Of a stretch of DNA of 64,000 bases, positions 55,605 to 64,000 are shown piece by piece. The translations under genes and the position numbers were made by a program. Each line of letters begins with the position of its first letter. Positions within the stretch are counted from its first letter, which is position 1. Below the pieces are notes generated by a model. It was not told the origin of the DNA. It did no database searches and saw only the letters and a program-made list of their open reading frames with translations. The stretch covers positions 74,074,590 through 74,138,589 of the forward strand of contig NC_090245.1 in NCBI RefSeq assembly GCF_037325665.1, in the 5' to 3' direction. The DNA is from Littorina saxatilis (taxonomy: Eukaryota > Mollusca > Gastropoda > Littorinimorpha > Littorinidae).

Positions 55605-55989
55605 CCAAAGAAAATTCCAAATGATGATTATGTACATGGCTATTGTTAATTGATATTTACAAAGAAAAATAGTTAGCCAACTGGAATTTGATAAACGTTT
55701 GGCACGGATCCCCCTTCATAGACCGAAGTAATAAGGTGGTCAGCGGAATTTAGGCTTGGAAGGAAAACCGTTTAAGATGACAAACAATGAGGAAGACTAC
55801 CAACGGTCACAACTCAAGAAACCGTCGATGCTGTCTGCGCACTGGTGATACACTTGGCATCTCGCATGAAAGAGTTTGGAGTATTCTGTGCAGAAAACTG
55901 TTCATGAAGACAAGGTAGGTCCTCAAACTTTTACATCAGAACAGAAGCACTTCAGACTGAACATGGCACGCGACATTTTACGCTTATTT

Positions 55990-56604
55990 TGAGGCAGATC
56001 AAGAGGATTTTATGTCCCGATTTGTTTCTGATGATGAGACTAGCGTACATCACTTTCAACCTGAAACCAATCAATCGTTCATGCAGTAGGGGGCATCAAG
56101 GTTATACCCACCTAAAGTAGGTCAGGGTCATTTGCGAATTCTCCTTATAAAGGTGATGGCATCTGTTCTGTGGACGCACAGGGGTATTTCCTGTTGGACT
56201 TAGTTCCAAAAGATGAGACCGGTGAATTCTATTTAATACTTCAGAGTCAACTAAGAGAGCATATCAAGGCTAAGCGCAGAGGAACGCCCTGGAAAAGGAT
56301 GTTGCTCCGTTAAGACAACGACCCTGCCCGAAAGACCTTGGTTTCCATGGCAACAAATCACTAATGCGGCTTGGAGATCGTTAACCATCCGCTGTATTCG
56401 CTAGATTTGGCACCCTCAAACTATATTATGTTTGCAATCATGAGGAATTACCCCAGGGTTGAGCACGACACGGACAATGACGTCGTGACTGCTTTTGAGG
56501 ACTTCCAACGGCAGTACAAAGGCTTTTGCAGCAACGGCAATAAGGATCTGAGACACAGATGGAACACGTGTGTAGAGGTCCGGAGGGACAATGTTGAAAT
56601 GTAA
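55990..56604 (+). pseudogene. Mariner transposase remnant
   Basis: Recognisable pieces in order: FVSDDETSVHHFQPETNQS, KVMASVLWTHRGIFLLDLVP, QLREHIKAKRRGTPW, NHPLYSLDLAPSNYIMFAIM and FCSNGNKDLRHRWNTCVEVR. This order and the NHPLYS-DLAPS block are those of mariner (DD34D) transposases. Several in-frame stops lie between the pieces, so it is nonfunctional. Confidence 0.8.
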
Positions 56605-56970
56605 ACTTTTTCTAGACTCGTAAGTCAACTCCTTCCTGGTCGGGTCCGGTACTTTTTAGTTGACCCTCGAGTATGAACTTCTCATGCCAATGAAATTTCT
56701 TCAGAATAGTATTGCTATTGTGAAGGTTGAGAATGTTGTAAAAGAACGAAGAGACGGATGGAAGCCGCATTCCAATGGAAAAGAAAACTTGAAGAATTAA
56801 TTTTTAAGAATACAGTAACAGTGGGGTAAAATTATCGCTGACTGAATGGCTGGTACCACGTAACATCACTTACCACAAAACCGCCACCGCATGGAGAAAA
56901 GTTCATTTTAATTTTACCCGCACCTGTATGTCGCTTATATGGCACACGTTCCTTATTTGTCTTCTTCTGC

Positions 56971-57301
56971 GTTCATGGGCTGAAGCTCCCACGTACAGTC
57001 CATGCTTTTTGCACGTGCATGACCGTTATTATCCCGCCATTTAGGCAGCCATACGCCGCTTTCGGAGGATGCATGCTTGGTATTTTCGTGTTTCTATAAG
57101 CCTCCGAACTCTGACATCGATTACAGGATCTTTTCCGTGTGTATTTGGTCTTGTGCTTGCGTGTACACGCAACATGTTTTGACCTGGGAGATCGGAAAAA
57201 TCTCCACCCTTGACCCATCAGGCGGTAGCGACCGGGATTTGAACTCACGACCTTCCGATCATTAAGCCGATGTCTTATCCAGTAGGCCACTGCGCCGGCC
57301 C
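56971..57301 (-). mobile_element. tRNA-derived SINE, family S2
   Basis: The head reads GCGCAGTGGCCTACTGGATA and GAGTTCAAATCCC (B box); the shared tail follows. Duplication GTCTTCTTCTGC/GTCTTATTCTGC (11 of 12). Immediately followed by HINE copy 10. Confidence 0.88.
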
Positions 57302-57314
57302 GTCTTATTCTGCT

Positions 57315-58187
57315 TTTTATATTTAGTCAAGTTTTGACTAAATATTTTAACATCGAGGGGGAATCGAAACGAGGGTCGTGGTGTATGTGCGTGCGTGTGT
57401 GTGTGTGTGTGTCTGTGTGTGTGTGTGTAGAGCGATTCAGACTAAACTACTGGACCGATCTTTATGAAATTTGACATGAGAGTTCCTGGGTATGAAATCC
57501 CCATACGTTTTTTTCATTTTTTTGATAAATGTCTTTGATGACGTCATATCCGGCTTTTCGTGAAAGTTGAGGCGGCACTGTCACGCCCTCATTTTTCAAC
57601 CAAATTGGTTGAAATTTTGATCAAGTAATCTTCGACGAAGCCCGGACTTCGGTATTGCATTTCAGCTTGGTGGCTTAAAAATTAATTAATGACTTTGGTC
57701 ATTAAAAATCTGAAAATTGTAAAAAAAATAAAAATTTATAAAACGATCCAAATTTACGTTTATCTTATTCTCCATCATTTGCTGATTCCAAAAACATATA
57801 AATATGTTATATTCGGATTAAAAACAAGCTCTGAAAATTAAATATATAAAAATTATTATCAAAATTAAATTGTCCAAATCAATTTAAAAACACTTTCATC
57901 TTATTCCTTGTCGGTTCCTGATTCCAAAAACATATAGATATGATATGTTTGGATTAAAAACACGCTCAGAAAGTTAAAACAAAGAGAGGTACAGAAAAGC
58001 GTGCTATCCTTCTTAGCGCAACTACTACCCCGCTCTTCTTGTCAATTTCACTGCCTTTGCCATGAGCGGTGGACTGACGATGCTACGAGTATACGGTCTT
58101 GCTGAAAAATGGCATTGCGTTCAGTTTCATTCTGTGAGTTCGACAGCTACTTGACTAAATATTGTATTTTCGCCTTACGCGACTTGT
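57315..58187 (-). mobile_element. 850-bp HINE-like repeat, copy 10
   Basis: Complete reverse-orientation copy, from TTTTTATATTTAGTCAAGTT to CGCGACTTGTT; (GT)n at about 57388-57427. Confidence 0.93.
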
Positions 58188-58960
58188 TCATATTCTTTTT
58201 CTTCTTTTTTTTTCTCCCCTTATTGGTAAACTTAGGCCGCAATGACCAAGCATAATTTGACCAGATTCTGCGTACAGTAATTCCAAGACGGCGGTGGTCC
58301 ACCCCAGATGAGTCACCGAGGTCACACGGTCGAGTGCCGCGCAGTTATCTCCCTTCTCGTCTTGTTCTGCGGAATTACCATGAGAAATACATCCGATCAT
58401 ATCAAGATGGCAAGGCCATAGATCCCGTTCCAGACAGTTAATAATTTTCTGCTGGCTAAAGAGTGAAAGAGCAGGCTGAATGACCGAGGGGGGCTGGAGT
58501 GTTCCCGACGTCGGACACACTGAGGAGGAAGGTGGGGGAGGGAGCGGTTTTCGGGAGAAACTGGACTGAGAATGGGAGATTGAGGACTGGGGGGAAGGGG
58601 GGGGGGGGGGGGGGGGGGGGGAAGGAGTGCTGGAATTATAAATCCACATTGACGTGAGAAGCTAATTGCTTTTGGTGACGAAGAAACGATACGGGAAGGG
58701 AGGGGAAAAGAAGTTCGGAGAGACAGATAGACAGACAGTCTGTTTGTCTGTCTTTGCATGTTTGTGTGTCCTTTAATTGCTCCAATTGCTTTTGGTGACG
58801 AAGAGACGATACTGAAAGAGATGGAAGGACAAGTTGGGCGAGAGAGAGAGAGACAGACAGACAGAGAGACAGACAGAGACAAAGAGACAGAGAGAGAAAG
58901 AGGGGGGGGGGGAGGTGATAGATCAACGGGGGGGGGGGGAGGTGATAGATCAACATTACC

Positions 58961-59014
<54 letters not shown>

Positions 59015-59059
59015 AAGAAAGAAAGAAGGAATGAGAAAGAAAGAATGAGAAAGAGAGAA

Positions 59060-59090
<31 letters not shown>

Positions 59091-60561
59091 GTGACGACGA
59101 CGACGACGACGACGATGATGATGATGATGAGGATGAGGATGATGATGACGACGACGACGACGACGACGATGATGACGACGACGACGACGATGATGATGAT
59201 GATGATTGGTGATGATTGATTGATTGATTGATTGATGATGATTGATTGATGATGATTGATTGATGATGATTGATGATGATGATGATGATTGATGATTGAT
59301 GATGATGATGATTGATGATGATGATTGATGATGATTGATGATGATTTTCCAGTTTTCTTTTTCAATGTACAATGAACAAATCCCCAAGACACCGTAAAGC
59401 GTACTCGATAGCAAGTGCGTGTGTTGTACATTCTTCGTAAAAAATCGATCAGGGACGATAATCATCTATCAAGGAACGACAATCCTTTCCAGTGATGCAT
59501 CATTCTCAACGCAACCACATCACCTGTCTTCAGGGATGTCCTGGTAGCGCAGTGGATGCAGGCCCACCACGTGCAGCGAAAGGTGACCGAACAATAAAAT
59601 GGTGGAAACCGATGGTCGGGAAAGAAAGAAGGGTAAGAACTGTCTATGCACCGAGACCAAAAATAAGACAGGCACAATCCAAAACCAACTAGTAAAAGAG
59701 AAAAAGAGACCCCTCCCCCCCCCCAAAAAAAGGGGGGGGGGGCGGGTTGGGGTTATAAAAGACAAAAGCACACACATCAACACATTACAACACAAACACA
59801 CACACACACACACGCCCGCGCGAGAGAGAGAGAAAGAGAGGAGAGACGGATCAGGTCTTTTTTTACAAGCAGTTTCGGACACATTGTACATATAGCCTAA
59901 ATGGTGATCTACGTTTATTCCAGTCGCTTTCAGGCTTTCATTTCATCAGTTCCATACACTTGAATCGCTTACCCCCGGCAATCAGCGCTACAAGTTTATC
60001 ACGTTCGCCAGTCAAGGCAAACCTTTTGTTGTTTGTTTGTTTGTTGTTGCTTTTTCAATGAAAAGAAATTATGAAAAGGAGATGTGGATTTGAACACATT
60101 ACAACACTCCATGAAGGTAATGTGGATCGATTGTCTTGACTGAACTGTGCTCATACCAGTATTATAACTAAAAACAGCAAAGCTTGATCTCACCTGCGTG
60201 ACCTGACAGCAAATCGATCAGCGTTTACAGCTCTGCACGTGCAATCCGTGGCAATTGCAATTAGTCAGTCTCGGTGTGTGTGTGTGTGTCCTGAGGCTGT
60301 AGTGATACCCTGCCTTGTGTTACATGGCACCAAGGATTGATTAATGATTAACAGTGGATAAGGGAAAGAGTGTGCATTTTTACCGAGTGTCGTTTTTCAG
60401 TTGAAAGCTGATTAAGCATCGAGTTGCTTTTTGTAATATATGACTTGTTCTGTTTTAATGATCAATCAAAATTATAGGGTTAGGACTTTTCCGAGTCTTA
60501 CATATTCTTCTGGACATATACCTGATTCTTGTTTTTGAGCATTACCTTCAGTCTACTTTGT
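58188..60561. repeat. Microsatellite-rich, gene-free stretch
   Basis: G runs at 58590-58620; a direct repeat AATTGCTTTTGGTGACGAAG at about 58664 and 58782; AGACAGAC and GA runs to 59090; then a (GAC)n-(GAT)n-(TGAT)n compound tract at 59092-59345; CA and GA runs near 59770-59845. No exon supported. Confidence 0.85.
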
Positions 60562-60790
60562 GGGGACGTAGCTATAGCTCAGTCGGTAGTGTGCTGGCTT
60601 TATAACCACGCTGTTGTTATCAGCGTGAGTTCGAACCCGAGTCTCGGCAAGAAATGTATGTCCACGAGTCAACTTTTGAGCAGATCTAGACTCTTCCAGG
60701 TGTCCGAACACCCCAGCGTGCACGCACGATAAACGGATCTCAAGCTCACAGTGAAAGTGTCGGGGCTTGGAATTTAGGGAATAAAGTTTG
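60562..60790 (+). mobile_element. Diverged S1-type SINE
   Basis: TAGCTCAGTCGGTAGTGTGC (A box) and GAGTTCGAACCC (B box), then CACGAGTCAACTTTTGAGCA and GGTGTCCGAACACCCCAGCG as in S1. The shared 3' tail is missing or replaced. Confidence 0.75.
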
Positions 60791-61487
60791 TCTTGGTGAC
60801 TTCGTCGTGGCAGCAGTAGAAAATGACTCGTAAGGTCCCGCCAGGCTGTGCATGTATCAGTACCACACGTCATTAAAAACTAAAAGTATTGCATCTTTCT
60901 TCATGTAAAAGTTTGTACAAATCTTCGGTGATTTGCATGATCGGTTTACGCGGTAAGAACGGTACCTGAGCATTCAGACGCACAAACATAAGTATGCTAT
61001 GTATGTATTTTGCAAAACATGTTTCGTTCGAAGGTGCAGAGCCCAAACAAAGGCGTCGCATCAGCTGATGCATTCAAGCCTACCAAGCTGCACGTTTTGA
61101 TCACCGATGCATAAAATCAGGTCCAGTCGCTAATGCCGTCATCAGTCGTTTCTGTCTGTCATTTGGACAGACCCTGTGTGAAGCACGTACTGCGCGGCGT
61201 GTGTGACCTAGAGCTCCCCCCAGACATATTTGACACGTGTTGCTTGCTATAACAGATCTTTGGAGTGTAGAAGGTATCAAATATTTATAGCCCGTGTTCA
61301 CATTCAAGAGTGCGCCAGTACTCTTTATGTCAGCTTTGATTTATACGAAGCTTTCTTATGTCTTTGTGTGCGTTAAAAAGGGGTATTTTGCGGTGCATTT
61401 CCGGAAAAGAAAATCAACCAAGTCTGATAGTGCAACAGACGACTTGTCAATTTTTTCAGATTATCGTAATTATCCAATAGGTCATCC

Positions 61488-61519
<32 letters not shown>

Positions 61520-61599
61520 ACCCATCCTTTCACTGTAAACCAGTTTGCCTCCCTGTAGTTCAGCAAGCCGCTGTTTTTCAGGATGACCAGGGTTTTTGA
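60791..61599. other. Spacer, no gene seen
   Basis: Unique sequence with a (GTCT)n run at about 61487-61520. No TIR pair or exon recognised. Confidence 0.4.
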
Positions 61600-61905
61600 A
61601 AGTAACGGCGCCGTGCCCCCCCCCCCCCCTCCCCACCCACCCACCCCCCTGGGGATTGTTGATGGTAGTGTTGTGAGCCCAGGGATGTTGGTTGGAGAGA
61701 GAGAGAGACAGAGAGAGAGAGAGACAGACAGACAGAGACAGAGAGAGAGAGAGACAGACAGACAGAGACAGACAGAGAGAGATAGAGACAGAGACACACA
61801 GAGAGACAGAGACAGTAACGGCGCCGTGCCCCCCCCCCCCCCCCAACCCCCCTGGGGATTGTGGATGGTGGTAGTGTTGTGAGTCCAGGGATGTTGGTTG
61901 GAGAG
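61600..61905. repeat. Two copies of a 90-bp block separated by GACA repeats
   Basis: AGTAACGGCGCCGTGCCCCC, a C run, CTGGGGATTGT and GTGTTGTGAG-CCAGGGATGT occur at about 61600-61700 and again at 61814-61905, with a (GA/GACA)n tract between. A direct, not inverted, duplication of about 213 bp period. Confidence 0.9.
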
Positions 61906-62112
61906 AAACAAAAATGATTAAGTGTCTCTGTTTGAAATTACTAAACAAAAATACTATTTTGTTACAAAGATTACGAAGAGAGAAAGAGACACACAGACAG
62001 ACAGACAAAGCAGAAGTCGACGAGGGTCTATCTGACTTTCTGCATGGACAAATGAGTAACAGATGAGGTGCGAAAACACGTGCGTGTTTGTCAAGGACCA
62101 CAATACACGGGC

Positions 62113-63010
62113 TTTTTCATTTAGTCAAGTTTTGACTAAATGTTTTAACGTAAAGGGGGGAATCGAGACGAGGGTCGTGGTGTATGTGTGATGTCTGTCT
62201 GTCTGTCTGTCTGTCTGTCTTTCTGTCTGTCTGTCTGTGTGTGTGTGTGTAGAGCGATTCAGACTAAACTACTGGACCGATCTTTATGAAATTGTACATG
62301 AGAGTTCCTGGGTATGATATCCCCAGACCTATTTTTCATTTTTTTGGATAAATGTCTTTGATGACGTCATATCCGGCTTTTCGTGAAAGTTGAGGCGGCA
62401 CTGTCATGCTCTCATTTTTCAACCAAATTGGTTGAAATTTTGGTCAAGTAATCTTCGACAAAGCCCAGACTTCGGTATTGCATTTCCGCTTGGTGGCTTA
62501 AAAATTAATTAATGACTTTGGTCATTAAAAATCTGAAAATTGTAAAAAAATAATATTTTTTTATAAAACGATCCAAATTTACGTTCATCTTATTCTCCAT
62601 CATTTTCTGATTCCAAAAACATATAAATACGTTATATTTGGATTAAAAACAAGCTCTGAAAATTAAAAATATAAAAATTATTATCAAAATTAAATGTTCC
62701 AAATCAATTTAAAAACACTTTCATATTATTCCTTGTCGGTTCCTGATTCCAAAAACATATAGATATGATATGTTTGGATTAAAAACACGCTCAGAAAGTT
62801 AAAACGAAGAGAGGTACAGAAAAGCGTGCTATCCTTCTCAGCGCAACTACTACCCCGCTCCTCTTGTCAATTTCACTGCCTTTGCCATGAGCGGTGGACT
62901 GACGATGCTACGAGTATACGGTCTTGCTGCGTTGCATTGCGTTCAGTTTCATTCTGTGAGTTCGACAGCTACTTGACTAAATGTTGTATTTTCGCCTTAC
63001 GCGACTTGTT
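62113..63010 (-). mobile_element. 850-bp HINE-like repeat, copy 11
   Basis: Complete reverse-orientation copy with a (GTCT)n rather than (GT)n microsatellite at about 62193-62237. Confidence 0.92.
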
Positions 63011-63774
63011 CATTGTTTGCTTCCACTGTGTATGCACATGCACGCAATATGTGTACACCCCACTCAACGATTTGTTGGAAGCGGCGGCGGACAGGTTCGA
63101 TAGTGCAGTGACGCGCACTGACATAACGTGCACGCGCCATCAACACCATTCAGCATTGTCCTTCGGGCCCGCCGTGCTGCACGTGTAATGAGGTCACGAC
63201 ACTGTCACGGGGTCACAAGCATGGACACGGTCACATACCTCATTGAGGAGTGGGCGGGTTATTTTGGCTTATACATTGTGGTCGAGTGGGGTTGGAGAGG
63301 ATGAAACAGGGCAGACAGAGAAGGAAAGGAGGGGGAGGCTAGGGCGGGGGCGCGGAGGATGAAGTTGTATCCAAGAAAAAGTGAATCAAAAAGTTCCAGA
63401 GAATACTATGAAAAAAAGATGAAAGAAGGCAAGCTGAATACCAAAAAGCTCACGCAAATTGGCGTATTCTGAAACTGAACACTGGGGCATAACTGACAAC
63501 ACGCACACACACCAAAGATATCCTCGGTCTCCTTCACTACCATCATTTAAGATTACACTGACGACTCACCTGTACAAATCTGCCTTGACCTGAAATGAGC
63601 AAAGTAATTAGGACATTGGAGCTGTGGTGTAATGCGCGTGCATGTGACTTGTGAGTGAATGTGCCGAATGATAAGTTTGCTTGTTGACTGGTTGTTTTTA
63701 AACCTTCTGGAGTATTATATGTATTTGGTTGTTCAGTGTTCATAAAATGTTAACTATTAATGCTTGTATTGTAT
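63011..63774. other. Spacer, no gene seen
   Basis: GC-richer than average at 63060-63200, but no splice-bounded open segment recognised. Confidence 0.4.
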
Positions 63775-63855
63775 GATGAATTTGTAAAGCGCCATGAGAC
63801 TGTTATCTGGCGGTAAACAGCGCGACATTTATTATTATTATTATTATTATTATAA
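63775..63855 (+). repeat. LINE-type 3' tail with (ATT)n
   Basis: GTAAAGCGCCATGAGACTGT ... CAGCGCGACATTT followed by ATT repeats; the general form GCGC...(ATT)n seen in LINE tails. Confidence 0.5.
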
Positions 63856-64000
63856 ATTCAAGTGTAGTGCCCGTCAACAGTTATCTACCTCAGTACTAAC
63901 ATCTCTTGAACATGCAGTAAGGTTTACCGAATGAATTGAAATTGTAAGTCAAAATTATTACTTTCCACCACGTATATTCTTTCAGAAACACTTTGGCACG

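Larger units (their letters stand above)
54318..56668 (+). mobile_element. Decayed mariner-like element carrying a nested HINE
   Basis: Ends GAGGGCCAAATGAGAAGTAC (left) and the complement of GAGGGTCAACTAAAAAGTAC (right), each followed by CGG-CCCGACCAGG-AGG. The interior holds transposase remnants on plus, a minus-strand LINE tail at about 54530-54600 and a complete HINE copy at 54723-55604. It begins about 10 bp after the Tc1 element. Confidence 0.8.

Noticed and set aside
58397-59465. 344-codon minus-strand frame with Ile-Ile-Asn-His and Val-Val repeats
   Set aside because: Entirely explained by GAT, GAC and TGAT microsatellites and GA runs.

Overview
The window looks like a piece of nuclear genome from a marine invertebrate, most likely a gastropod mollusc. 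It has intron-rich genes with GT-AG splicing, very low coding density, abundant CA/GA microsatellites, many tRNA-derived SINEs and MITEs, and an 850-900 bp repeat present 11 times. Naming a periwinkle-like caenogastropod would rest on memory of that repeat style and is only an inference. A run of 200 N (33838-34037) marks an assembly gap.

Three host genes can be read with confidence. (1) Frataxin on the plus strand, five coding exons from 5322 to 11212, 192 codons, with an Arg-rich mitochondrial leader. (2) and (3) Two paralogous NUDT15-like Nudix hydrolases on the minus strand, each with three coding exons. Copy B (15089-12434) converges tail to tail with frataxin, and copy A (51002-47548) lies about 32 kb further on. 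Both have an intact Nudix box, identical splice phases and a 197-bp middle exon, so they descend from a duplication of an intron-containing gene. Frataxin serves Fe-S cluster assembly and the Nudix enzymes clean the nucleotide pool. Their adjacency need not be functional.

Layout: 1-1510 microsatellites; 2.3-4.2 kb an RNase H-bearing LINE fragment split by a MITE; 4.5-5.0 kb a MITE and a tiny palindromic insertion just upstream of frataxin; 5.3-11.2 kb frataxin, whose introns hold two SINEs, a foldback, a TTAA transposon and one copy of the 850-bp repeat; 12.4-15.1 kb NUDT15-like B; 15.7-24.5 kb nested mobile elements, including a remarkable 22-bp-phased array of E-box palindromes; 24.5-30.3 kb scattered exons of a transposon-derived integrase-core gene and other open segments cut by MITEs; 32-34 kb a MITE and an element full of nuclear-receptor half-sites; 34-35.5 kb weak exon candidates beside the gap; 35.7-38.5 kb a long, unbroken but 5'-truncated LINE ORF; 39-47 kb SINEs, hairpins and minisatellites; 47.5-51.0 kb NUDT15-like A; 52.4-56.7 kb a MITE, an internally deleted Tc1 element and a decayed mariner element back to back; 57-64 kb SINEs, two more copies of the 850-bp repeat and microsatellites.

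The most interesting material is in the repeats: the phased E-box array, whose register is exactly restored when a later transposon is subtracted; a GGCC-ended MITE family whose two ends match each other better than they match other members; SINEs with different heads and shared tails; and the 850-bp family, whose structure resembles Helentron-associated DINE-1/HINE elements. No CRISPR array, operon, riboswitch or bacterial feature is present.
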